DNA from: Aptenodytes patagonicus
Taxonomy: Eukaryota > Chordata > Aves > Sphenisciformes > Spheniscidae
DNA length: 64,000 nucleotides
Assembly: GCF_965638725.1 (NCBI RefSeq)
Contig: NC_134975.1
Location: 2,058,179 to 2,122,178, forward strand
Direction of reading: 5' to 3'
Under the pieces are notes generated by a model, which worked only from the letters and a program-made list of their open reading frames with translations, was not told the origin of the DNA and did not search any database. Shown here in pieces: positions 11,759-23,500 of the stretch; the first letter of the stretch is position 1; each line of letters starts with the position of its first letter. The position numbers were made by a program, and so were the translations under genes.

Positions 11759-14700
11759 CTGGGGGAAAGGGAAAGAGAAGAATCGGGTGAACAAAAACCA
11801 GCCTGAGATTGGAGGACGGAGAGGAACCAGGGTCTCTGAAGAGCATTGCAGGGGGCTTATGTTCCTTCCTACCCTGTGTGTATTGGGAGCAAAATGCAGA
11901 AGCCAGCTCTGCTTTGGCCATCACTGTTGACATGAACTCCCATCTATTGCTGTTGTGCCTGCATATACCTAACCATTCTCTTCTGTCTTTCCTCCTCTGT
12001 TGAGAGCTGCGTGATCCTCATTAATGATAGGCCCATCACGAGCATGCTTAATGATTTGGGTTTCTCTGGAGAAGTATCTTCCTACCCATTTACATATTGC
12101 TATAGAGAGGAGGAGGCTACCAGCTTGGGCTGGACACCTCTGAGCACGCCAGCTTGAACCACCACAGCTCTGGCTCCGAATGTACTCTTTGCAGATGGAA
12201 ATGCCTGGGAGTGTTCCCAAAGGAGCTGGTGGAAAATGTGTGCCCAGATCCAACTGGAACCAGGAAAGGTCCCCGGGACGGGCAAGAGGAGTTCCCCTCT
12301 CCGTTGGTTTTACTTCTTTTGCTAAGTCATGGTCAACAAACCACACATCCTCTTCCTCTTGCAAGGCACCCTGCTTAGATAAGCCAATTAAGCACCCAGC
12401 AGCCCCACTTCTTTTTGCTAATCTCTACATCTCTCTTCCAGCCGGGAGCTGGCATGGAAATGCCAGGAATCTGGCTGGCTCTGAGGGTTTCTAGGAATAC
12501 TGGCAATTTGGGGGGCTCATCCCACCAAAACAGCACATAGACCTGACTTCTTACCCAGTGGTCACTGAAGTCTCCAACTATCACAGCAGGGCCAAAAGAT
12601 CTGGCTGGATTCATGGAGCAGCCGGTGTAACGGATCTGCCGAGAAACACCACACATTGTTAGCATTAAGCCCTTTTAGCACATTTTAAAAAATCCTGGTG
12701 TGTTATTAGCATGGTTCATTGACTGAGCTGATGTTTCACCCTCCAGCACGCCTGTTCCAGGAAAAGCAATGCCAGCAGCTTCCAGCACCTGAGTCAACAT
12801 GGGTGAGTTGTCTGTATTTGCGCATCTTCTGTGTGAGCACGTCCTGTGCATGGTGCAACTCAGCTGCAGGCTGGGTGATGTGCCCTGCAGCGTGACCAGG
12901 ACTGCAGGGACAAGCTCTTGCTGTGCCTATTCCTGGAGCAAATTGCTACTCCATGCCACTGAGGATAGGAGAAGAATAGTCCCATAGACACATGGGCTTG
13001 CAGATCATCAAGGATGGAGGATGTGGTGTAAACATCGCTGTTTTAATGCATGCACTGAGAAGCTGGGAGCGTCGGGGGCTGCTTTGGTCTGTCATCCAGG
13101 AGGGATTTCCCTGGGTGTCCATCCCAAATACTTCCCAGTCTTATCATGGTCTTGAGTGCCTCAGCTGCTGACACATTCACTCCAGGATAGAAGACCCCAC
13201 TGATCCCTGGGAGCTCCCTGCAGGACTCAAGGAGCAGCAGAGCTCAGCAGGTTAAGTTTTTTCATGCCCAATAAGAGCCGAGCTCAGGCTATGGCTCTGT
13301 TATGGCTTTGGTGGGATTTTTCTCCTCTACGCATTGGAAAGCCACGGGCACCACATGAGTTACAAATCCCGTGTCCACCCCGGAGCATGCAGCCAAGCAG
13401 GCTTTGGGCGCAAAGGCAACCTAAAAAGCGCTGTGTTTTAGCCCATTCTACCCACCCCAAGAAGATGCCCCACGGCAACAGAAAGGCCAATGGACAGGGC
13501 AGGAGAGCCCAGGTTGTCCTCCCGGCGTTCATCGGTAGAAGCGAAGATGCACAGGACCAGCTGGAAGGTGAGGAACAGCTCAACAGTCACCGCCTGTCCC
13601 GTCGTCGTCTCGTTGTGCAGCTGGAAGGGGAGAAAATGTGTCTCAGGGATGGGGAAGTTTGGGGACTGGGTTGGAAATGTAGAGGGGGAAACCCAAATGA
13701 AGGAGAACCAAAAAAGGACATAGGAAATAAGTGAGATTTTTGGCACCAATACGAAGAGGAGGAAAAATTTCCCAGGTAAAAGGAAAAGTGGGTCAATAGG
13801 TAATATTTGATTGACATAGGAGGAAATGTTTTAGTTGCATTTCTTTGGCTTTTTTTTCCACTCTTCTTTTCCCCCCTAGCGATTTTTTTTCTTTTCCTCA
13901 TACTTAAAATGCAAAATGCCTTTTGGAAAAGTTTACAAATTGCATTTTGAAAATGTCAAAAAGAAATATTTTGGCATTAAAAAAAAAATTCCCTTCCCAT
14001 ACTTTTTTGACTGAAAGAATTTGTCAGATTTGATCTGAGGCTGTGCCTGGTTGCACCCTCTCTCCTCCAACTCTGCTTTCTGACACTTCATTACTTCTTG
14101 GTGGTTTTCATCCAATCTGGATGGATCTGGCAGCGCTGCCAGCCAGATCTGCAGCTGGCAGTCCCGCTTGCCTGCGGTCTCCCATCGCTGTTGTTTCCCT
14201 CAGCCCATCCTGGCACATCTCTGCCCTTTCTTTCCCCATGTGAACCCTGCTTTGGACACCGTGCATACTCCCAAATGCTGATCCCAAGATCACTTCACTC
14301 GGTAACACCACAAAGGCAGCAATTGCCCTCCTGGCTGAGATCCAGAGTCAGATCTTACTCGCTTTCCTCTCTCTGATATCCCCCCCCCCCTCCTTTTTTT
14401 TTTTAAGGGTAATTTGTGCAGGCACCTACAAGATGAACAGCCCACTAGGAAAAAAAAAATCAAAATCCCTATTCCCTCCTTTAGGTGGTTTAAGCTGTAA
14501 AACAACAGAGCTGGGCATTTTGAAAGTCTCTCTTAAAACTCCTACTTGCTTTGTTGGGTTTATTAAACCTCAGCTATTATCAGCCTAAATAGTCTTGTTC
14601 AGATTAATCCACAATCCCTTTTTCAACCCTCTTAATCTCTTTGGCAGCAAAGCTGGGTCCTGGCAGTGCCTCCCTGCTGCAGGAAAGGGGATTTCTGTGT

Positions 14701-16063
14701 TCCACTTGCTAAAACACGCCTCCTCCCTCGCCGCTCAGCTTGGTTTTGGGTGATGCTGGTCCCATCTTGGGCATCTCTACCGGAGATACAGCTGCCTGTA
14801 TCCAGCTGAAGAGGAGGGGTGGGGCATGGAGAAAAGAGAGGGCATAGTGAACCCTGTAAGTTTTTAATTTTTTTCCCCTCTTTTTATTATGTGCACGGGT
14901 GGGGAAGGGGATGTTGGAGGTTGAGATACCACTGGGGAGTCCCCTTGTGGCTTCCTAAGGTTCCTCAGTTTTCTTTTTTCCCTGCATGTCTGAAACCAGA
15001 CTGGGATCCTTCTGGCACTGCACGGTGGCGCTGCCCAGGCACCCGTGTTGGGCATTGGAATGAACCAGCTGGATCTGGTGCGGCCATCCCTTCACAATGG
15101 GAAGCAACCTAACGAGCAGTACTATCTAATGAAAAGCTGGGATTTAGGCCCCAAAAAACCCTCCCTACCCTGGCGCAACATCCCCGTTGCTAGGAATCTG
15201 GCACAGCAGCCTGTAAATAGTGGCATGGTGTAACACAGAGGGGAGAAAAGGCTGCCCATACCCACACTAAGACTGGAAAGCGGGACAAGCTTGGGGTAAG
15301 AGGAATGGAGAGGTGATGCTTTTGGTCATGTCCTTCCCTAAACACCTGGGTCTCCTCCGAATCCAGATCCTCCACAATACAGCCCTAGACAAAACTGAGA
15401 TGATGGTGGCTTTGTCCTCTACGGTGTCTATGTGACCAGCTGGATCATACCTCTGATTTTAGTCCTAAAAAGCAGAGGAAGTAGCCTGGACTTCTGCCTT
15501 CGTCCCTGCTCCTGGAAGGACCCTTGGTGCAGCAAGCTCATGGTGCTGGGCTGCAGCTGACAGTGGCTTCTTACCCAGCACTAAATAAAAGGGGGTCCTT
15601 GCTGGCCACAAAACCCTTCTTCACATCCCTCAGCCTTCCCAAAAGCCCTGCCCAATCTTTCCTGCTCCCTTCCAAGCCGATCCATGGGCTGAAGTCTTAC
15701 CTTGTTGATGGCCAAGCCTTCCCGGGAGTCTGCAGGGGTGACCTCGTGTAAGATGGCAGCCCCCACAACAGCCCCCAGGAGCTGGGCCACCACGTAGAAG
15801 ACCGCACGGAGGAAGGAGACTTGGGAGCCGATGAGGCAAGCCACCGTCACTGCCGGGTTGATGTGGGCTCCACTGACGTGCCCCAGGGCTTGGACCAGCG
15901 TGCTGATGGCCAAGCCAAAAGCCAGTGCAATTTGAAGGATGCTCGGGGAGGAAGCTGAGGGCCAGTTCAGAGCAGAGCCCAGGCCAAAGAGGATGAAGAC
16001 CAAAGTCGCCAAAAACTCTGCAAAGACAGCCCGGGTGAAGGCTACAGATCGCAGTTCCCACAT
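11543..16063 (-). CDS. AQP2: Aquaporin-2, complete gene, four coding exons
   Basis: Vasopressin-regulated water channel of the kidney collecting duct; a tetrameric six-helix MIP-family protein that moves between vesicles and the apical membrane. Exons join in phase to 274 residues (human 271): exon 1 residues 1-121, exon 2 122-176, exon 3 177-203, exon 4 204-274. The start MWELRS is diagnostic. Visible features are two NPA motifs (N69 and N185), the aromatic/arginine filter F49, H173, C182 and R188, with C182 as the mercury-sensitive cysteine, an N-glycosylation sequon NET at 124, and the C-terminal [12 protein letters not shown] with S257 equivalent to human Ser256, the PKA site. A one-residue insertion relative to human lies in SASSPS near residue 38. 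All introns are GT-AG. The gene is tandem with AQP5 and divergent from FAIM2. Confidence 0.96.
12555..12635 (-). CDS. AQP2: AQP2 exon 3
   Basis: 81 bp, the usual size of this aquaporin exon; residues 177-203, [13 protein letters not shown] to SDHW. It holds the second NPA motif, C182 and R188. Acceptor TTTCTCGGCAG, donor GTAAGA. Confidence 0.95.
13456..13620 (-). CDS. AQP2: AQP2 exon 2
   Basis: 165 bp, residues 122-176, LHNETT to GHLLG, preceded by acceptor CCCCTTCCAG and followed by donor GTGGGT. It encodes helices 4 and 5, the N-glycosylation sequon NET and the filter histidine H173. Confidence 0.95.
15701..16063 (-). CDS. AQP2: AQP2 exon 1 (coding)
   Basis: Residues 1-121, MWELRS to AINK, 363 bp, phase-0 end with donor GTAAGAC. 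Two adjacent ATGs occur (16066 and 16063). I chose the second because the protein family starts MWEL and it has A at -3, while the first has T at -3. The frame stays open upstream to 16210, but the TATA-like run at 16169-16180 argues that this part is promoter. Confidence 0.95.
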
Positions 16064-16168
16064 CATGGAGTGGCGGCTGCTGGAGGCTGCAAGGACTGAC
16101 CCTGCCTGTGGTGTCTTCAGGCAATTGCTACCGTGGCTGCTGTGTCCATAGAGGATGACAGGGGGACA

Positions 16169-16180
16169 ACATATATATAT
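16169..16180 (-). promoter_or_regulatory. AQP2: Candidate TATA region of AQP2, an (AT)6 run
   Basis: Six AT units lie 106-117 bp before the AQP2 start codon, at nearly the same distance as the TATA-like site of AQP5. It could also be a simple AT microsatellite; TATA function is inferred. Confidence 0.4.
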
Positions 16181-17303
16181 ATATGGATGCGGGGGGGTCC
16201 GAAGGATCACCCGCTGAAGGAGGTGGGATTGTGGTCCTAGGAAACCTGATGCTTTTTTTCATTTGTGTTCCAGCTGAGGGAACATGAGACCCTGCCCCCT
16301 CTATTAAAGCTGGGGAATGCAGTGTTTGCCACACTTGGGAGGTCATAAATCAGCCTCGAGCAATGGCATGAAACACTGTTCCCTTTCTCCTGTGCTTTCT
16401 TACTAGGGGTCCTATCCCCAGAGGTGCTCGTTGCTCCTTTTTTCTCCAAGCTCTACCACCTGCAGCATGGAGAGGAGAGCAAGCAAAGAGGGTTCTGTAG
16501 AGCTAGAGATGAAGCTGAGGTGGGGTTGTGTTGAAAAACAGGATGTGGGCTATGATTAAATAACCAGGCAAAACTGAATGCAAAAGAGTCTCTCGGAGGC
16601 ACAAAACTCCAAGGGACTTACTACAACTCGGTTCCTTAGAGTACCAGAATTTTACAGTCTGGGCGCAGATTTCCTACCCAGGAAAATGGGAACCAGCCCC
16701 AAGAAATGACTATCAAGAAAGAAATTCTAGTGTGAAAAAATGACACGCACTGCTGGAGTACTGGCTGTGCTCTGATTACGTGGATTTTGGCAAACTCAGC
16801 TCTTCAGAAATGTCTTTTTACTTCTTGGTGTTAATTCCCAAAAGAGGAATGATATTTTCTTCTCTGGAGGAATGGTTCTTCACATCAAACCACCCACTGA
16901 TTGCCTAACAAGTCCATTTTTCTTTTTCCTCCATTGCTTAGGGCACATTTGCCCGTTCCTGGGTGATGTCTGTAAAGATTTTTGCTCCCTATGTCATTGG
17001 GATTGGTGGGTTTGCTGGAAAGATAGCACTTGTTTCGTTTTTTCCCTTTGTTATCAGACTCTGTAGTTATTCTAAAGCACAGCAAGCTGGGAGGAGCGCT
17101 CCCCCAGGATAGAGCCGGAGTTGAAAGGACCATTTTATTTTAGAGGGATGCAGAGCACAGAACTGAGAGTCCATTTTTTGGCTCTGACAAAGGCTGTCGC
17201 TACATGATAATCCAAATATTTTTCCCTTCCAGAGGAACCCTGCAAGTGCCACCAAACTGATGTGAAAGATTCCCGCAAAATATTCCATATTGTTCAAATT
17301 ATG
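16181..17303. other. Upstream flank of AQP2
   Basis: No coding exon recognised. This stretch is expected to hold the AQP2 promoter and enhancers. I did not find a perfect CRE near the start. Confidence 0.5.
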
Positions 17304-17346
17304 TCATAGAATCACAGAATACCTCAAGTTGGAAAGGACCCGTACG
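17304..17346 (-). mobile_element. CR1 LINE 3' tip (minus orientation)
   Basis: Begins TCATAGAATCACAGAAT and continues CTCAAGTTGGAAAGGACC, the reverse complement of a CR1 3' end. Only about 43 bp remain. Confidence 0.75.
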
Positions 17347-17399
17347 GACATGTGAAGGCCTGTTCTTTCCTCCACAAAAGGTGGGTAACAATACTTGTC

Positions 17400-17450
17400 A
17401 GTTGGACTGACATGATCATTGTAGGTCCCTTCCAACTGAACTATTCTGCT
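17400..17450 (+). mobile_element. CR1 LINE 3' tip (plus orientation)
   Basis: Reads AGTTGGACTGACATGATCAT then GTAGGTCCCTTCCAACTGAA, the CR1 3' end, running straight into the pentanucleotide array. It faces away from the CR1 tip at 17304-17346. Confidence 0.75.
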
Positions 17451-17524
17451 TCTATTCTATTCTATTCTATTCTATTCTATTCTATTCTATTCTATTCTAT
17501 TCTATTCTAATTCTATTCTATTCT
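17451..17524. repeat. (TTCTA)n pentanucleotide microsatellite
   Basis: About 14-15 units of TCTAT/TTCTA with one phase break near 17509. It follows a CR1 3' end, so it probably grew from the CR1 tail repeat. Confidence 0.93.
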
Positions 17525-20500
17525 TGTCCTCTCTTTAAAGAAGACGCTTATGGGGACATTGCTCTTAAACAAGGGAGAGGTTGTGGGGAGAACAAGTCCA
17601 GTCCATGGGTGAGTCTGGAGCCTGGAAGACTTGTATTCATCTTTTCCCTTTGAAAATCCTTCTCTTGGACTTCCCTGGGGACTTTGGCCCATCATGGCAT
17701 CGTTCTAGCCCCCGGTTCTCCAACAATGAAGCCAATCTCACAAAACAGGTTGTGAGGCTAAATATATTTGGGATGCTGATGAGCGATGAAACGTGGTCAC
17801 ATCCAGTCTGTAGCCTCTTGCTCCTGCCTAGCTGGTACAGATTTGCAAGCTTAGCATTACTCAAGAACTAGTTATGTCAGGGACCAATTACAAATGCAGG
17901 CTGTTATTAGTGCAGGGAATGACAGAGAACTAATATGGACAATTAACTGGAGCTGATACCCTATTTGATTAATAGTTATTCATGGCGAGGAAGTTGTGAT
18001 GTATCAGTGCTTAATGAAGACTAATTAAAAGGAAAGAGAAGTAAGCAGGATTAGCTCTGAACAACTTAAAAATCTAACACAGCCTCATGGTCCTCACTTC
18101 TATCTGGCAATGTGCAAGTTCATTGCAGCTCTTGTTTATGCCGTGTTTTGAGATGTTTGTGCTATGGACAGTGGGTTTCTGCTACGTACTACGATGAAAG
18201 GATTGGTGTTGCATCATGAGCCGTCTTGCTGAAAGGGAGCTCTGCTATCGTGGTCTTCACTGTGGGGCTGGGCAAATTATTGCTGTGAGATGCTGCTTTC
18301 CAGCAAGAATAATAACACATCCCAGCTTTCACCCAGAGACCTCTAGCACTGTGGTGACTGTAATCCTTCTAGTTTTACAGAGAGGGGGTCCACGGCACGA
18401 AGCCAGACACTGCCATTGCTAATGCCAGGCAGTGAGTCAGTGCCAGAGCCAAGGCTTCCTGCCTTGCCACGGCCATGCGTCCTGCCATACGCCTGGGAAA
18501 CAGAGAAATGGGAGACCAAGCAAGCTGAAGAGCTTGGTACTGGGTTGCTGAAGCTCTGCTTGTGTCTAGGAGGGGTTCCTGGAGCCTCTGGTGTTGACGC
18601 TAACGTGGCTTTACACCTTACACCAAGTGTGCTGCAGCTTTGGAGCAGCAAAGAGCATTGCAGCCCGGTAGCAAAGCCATCTGAGATGGGAAAGTGCATT
18701 ATTTTACCTTCTAATCCACAGCCCTTGGAGTGTAACGGCATTAGCAGCCCTCCCCTGGGATCAAGTGCAAATGCTCATTAAGAGTGTGTTGGCACCTGCG
18801 GAGGGTTGATACACCGTGCTTCCTCCCGATGGCAGAAAATGGCCTGGTAATGCGTTTTTGAAGAACATTTTGCAAGCAAGGGAACTGTGCTTGCACAACA
18901 ACTTGCTTCTCGAGTGACTTAGATGGCTCAGATATCTTTGCTTCCCTGGCTTTCAGGAAAGTATACACATCTTTAAGGTATCTCCATTCCATCTAAAATA
19001 CCTCCGAGCCACAGAGAATAAAAGATTCATTGCATAAACAACAGTGAGTTTTCCTGCTTGGATCTCACCTGTTGCAGGAGGTGTGTGTGCTGCCCAGACC
19101 TTGCTGGAAGCTCCATTTTTTGCTCTTTTCTGTGAATAGAGAGCGCCTGCAGACAAATCCCCCTCCTCTCTGACAGCTAAACAGACAACCCGCACCCATG
19201 CTTCACACGGCAGCAAACGCCCCTTTTTATTAGACACCAGAGAATCCACAGGAGGACTAAGCCTTGGGAGAAAACTTTATACAAACCCAGCTATTCTTGG
19301 TTCTGCTGTTTCTTGAAACAGATGTTTTCTTTCCAAGAAAGGAGGTGTAAAACTGAAAATGCTACCTCTAAGAGTTCTCTAGGGGAAGCCTTTAAAAGAA
19401 GCCGAAGGATAAGAAGGAAAATATCTTAATTCTAGTATTGTGACTAATCTCCTTGTTTTTCAGTTGAGGTTTTCTGCTTGTTGCCTGGATAAATGGATGT
19501 GCCGGTGCATTTGGCCCCATCCATGGTGCCCAGCGGAGCGCAGGGAATGGCAGCCATGGGCTGCCAGGACACTTGGGGAAGCGGAGCAGATGAGGATGAG
19601 GGTATGGACATGTTTGCATTGGGATCAGCACGGGCAGAAACACCTCAGCTAGCTTTCCACCTGGGAATCAGAGCACCTGCAGCATTAGTTTGGCTCCAGG
19701 GACCTTTCCACCCTGAATGTCCTGACCCTCACGGGCATTATCCAGACAGGTGGATCTGTGTGTGTGGGTCCCACTGGCAGGGAAAGGACCAAACACAGGT
19801 CCCTCACCTTCCTCTAGGCTGAGTTTGTTAACCCTTAGGCTCCTGATGCCCATTGCAGGATGGGGCGTACTGAGATGACTGGTCACAGTGAGCTGCAAAG
19901 CATCGAGGGAGTGGATTAAGACCCCTCTTAGCTCTAGGCTGTTTCGTGATGGGACGCAGCAGCACAGCTCTTGCTGCAATGCAAACCAAGGCATGTTTTT
20001 AATTGCATTTCATAAACGTACCAGGAAAGTCTTACTTCTCTCCCACTCCTGGTTGGAGAACAGACAGAATAGAAGATAATGTCTGTATTCCCCAAAGCGA
20101 GGTGACCATCAGGAAAAATTATATTCTCCCATTGTCATATTACATCAAAAGGACATTCACCCAGCAGAGCAAAATGGAAAAAAAATCAGCACCTTTTCCA
20201 ACATTTCAGGCCAAATCCTAAATCCCTATTCATGCAAAACTTCTGCTGGCTCTTGCAGTGTTTATTGTTCTTGTTTTAATCGAAGCAGAAGGATTAATGC
20301 AGCCCTGATTTCCTTCACCACCTTCAATGAATTGAGCTTGAGTGGGGGCCAGGAACTGGGCCTGGTGTTAGGAGAAGGCTTCTTTTTTTTTTTTTTTATC
20401 CCATCTCAAGGACTTGCAAGTTCAGTCCTGAACGTTTGCCTAGGGTCTTAGTCAAGGTAGACAGTGAGACTCTGGCATTGGTGGAGATGGGCTATGAATC

Positions 20501-23500
20501 ATGTCAGGATCAGTACGCATTTCTGGTGGCCATATAAAACCCTGACATCTGTGAAGACCACGAAGCCTTCCACCCGAGAATGATCTGGTCTCTGTACAGC
20601 ACCTAGGCAGGGATTTAATTCTTTCCTCCTGTGATTTGCAGGAAAATACAATTTTTCTTTTGCTAACAAGATGTTAATGAGACTCAGAATGTCCAGAACC
20701 AGGGAGAGGGAGAAACCATGGTTTCTGCCTCTGCAGAGAGACTTAACAGACAAGATATGGCCAATCCCAACATACTGCAATGTCAGAGACAGGGCTGAGT
20801 TAGGTGTTGACCTCCCTTTAATCATGCCTTAAGGGATGAAGAAAGGAGAGCATTATTCCCTTGTTTGAGTGCTGAAGTTCAAGGCCAGGGCATGGCGTAT
20901 TTTACATAAACATTTACAGGAAAATAATTAATGCTTTTTCCCTTGAATCCATGAAACAAAGCCAAACACCAGGATATCCATATAGCCAGCAGATTTTGAA
21001 GTGAGATAGACCCCGTGGCCTTACCAGATCTTGTAAGCTCTTTGCTACTTACCCAGGCATGAGTATTACATTAGTTAAAATCAATCAGATTGCAAGATCA
21101 TCCTCAGGTGACAGAGCTGAGCAGAAAACCTCAGCTTCACCCTTTGCCAGATACCCAGTGTTACGTTTGCAAAACAAATCACATCTAATGAGCCAAACTC
21201 CCAGCTGGTGTAAACTGGGGACACGGCTTTGACATCAGTGCAGTGTCTGTCATCAGACACTGAAAGCATCCAGTGTCTGGTCTTTCCATTATTTTCCTCA
21301 TTTTGATGTAAATCAGAAGTAATCAAGCTGAAGCCCATGAAGGAGAAATGAATGAGCTCAATTCAGATGTCTTTCTCTAGGTAATTCTCCTGGATTAAAA
21401 AAAACCCAAAACCTAGGTTAGATGCTGCCAGGAATTGGTCCTGCCGGTGGCTCTAGAAGCAATGTCCCCTGTCCCTTCCTGTCCTGTCTTCTGCAGCCCT
21501 GTGGATCTGAGATCCTCATCGCTGTAAGGGATTGCAGAGCTAGGACTGTTGCAATATGTGTGTTATCTCACCATCAATGCTGGGGGTACCAATTTGTGTA
21601 CTGACTGCTCACCTGTGCTGCGGGACTTTTTTGGCTGCTGTCTTTTGATCTTTGCTGGGAGGGAAGCAGGAGTGTGTCTGGCAGCTTCACCTTTGAGAAG
21701 AGGCTGTTATCGCAGCATCTTTCCTGGGGAGCTGCTGGTGCTTGCAGTGAGGAGGTACGTGAACAGTGCACGGATGAAAGTAAGTTATTGTGAAATCCCT
21801 CTAATAACCAGCTGGGATTGATGGAGGAAGAAAAAGGTGCTTGGCTTCTGAAAACAGCATCTTTCATCTGAGACCAAGGTCAGTGCCATGGTCCTCGTTG
21901 TACAGCCAGATATAGGGAGCAGTGCAAGAAACTTTGTGGTCCATAGGGGGAAAAGAAGGATTGCTTTCAGGCTCCAGTGGCAGCTATCACAGAGAGAGAG
22001 CCAGACGAGATGTCAGATTACGTAAAATCCCTCCCAGCCATTAAACTGAACAGTCATTTTAAAATCAACCATTGAGTATGAAGCTGCTTCTGCCTCTGCT
22101 TTGGTGGAGCACGGAGCTGAGGTCTGGGTACGGAGCCAGGCTCTGGCAGCCCCGGGAAGCTGGTGGCTGCAACTGCTCAGAGGCATCTTCAACTCAGAGT
22201 CTCAGCACGACCCTAAAAATGTGAAGCTCAGCACTTGCAATCTCAGCAGCAGCCCAGAGCCGTTGTGCGGTCATGAAGTGGTGCTGCGTGCCCCGTAACT
22301 CTCAGAGTTACTGAACACTCCCAGCTGCGGCGGGCTCGTCCTCCACCCTGGGATTTCCAGTGCTTGGTGCCCAAAGGCCTGTGGGGTTTGTGCAGAACCA
22401 GTTGAACGATTAACAAAAGGTTGGGTTCACACCCTAGATAGGCTCCAGGGAAAAGCAGTGCAGCAGGTGAACAGGATGGTTGACCCAGAGCCGTGAGGGC
22501 AAGAACGGTTTTGTGGGAGAATGACTTTGTCCAAGGGCCGTGGGCGTCCACCAGCTTCCCTCTGTTCCGGGACAGCATCAGGAACAAGGTTAGGACCTTG
22601 GTGTGAGTTCCCAGAAGGTCCTCTCCAGCGAGCTGCTAGCTGAGAGCTGCTTTGGTGATGATCATTTTCATATCAAACAATACCTTTATGCTTTTTATGT
22701 TTTCCACATTGCTTCAGGAAGTTCCTCCCACCCCAGATGGAGATTTATGTTGAATCTGGGAAGGTGGGAAAAGCAGGGAAAGGAGCAGAACAGTTCAATA
22801 AATTGGATACCACCCATGAAAAGACCTCAACAGCCAACTGGCAACAGTTGGCCATTGGCCCTTTCCACCATGCTGGATTCTGCAGAGGTCTCCTTTGGTC
22901 TGTGTGATCAACATACGCTGGGAAAGGGCTAGTGCAGACTCCAAAACTACTCCTAAAACTTATACTTTTACATAAGGCATGTAGATAGGAGAAGATGCAA
23001 CCTATTTCTTTAAAACTTTAAAGGGTTTCTTCCCTCCTTCTATCCTTTTTTATCTCTCTGTCTGTCTATTACCTTTCATCCTCTTTTCCCCTACGTGCCT
23101 CTTTCTCTGTTTTATGGTGCTACCCAGACACCAATTTCCATGCCAAGGCTGCAACAGTAAGAGAACCACAAAGTTGGTTTCATAAAGCCTCTGGCTCTTT
23201 TCCACTTCTGAGAATAAAGGTTCAGCGTGGGATATTTTTGTTTGTGGTTAGTTACTTGATTTCTGTGTGGGCTTTCGGGCACAGCACAGGGATTGGCTTG
23301 TCAGCAGTGTGAATTGCCATCCTTCTTTGGTAGAAAGACTTTTTGAGGACTTTTTTTTTTTTTAAGTCTGGGCTATTGCACGGATTTCCTTCTGTATTTA
23401 TGCCTGTGTTGATGGGATCTGGCCCTGGGGTGTCAGTGCAATTTGCTTTGCTTCCTTGAATTGTATAAAATGGAGAGGAGCATTAGCAGCTCCTCCGAAA

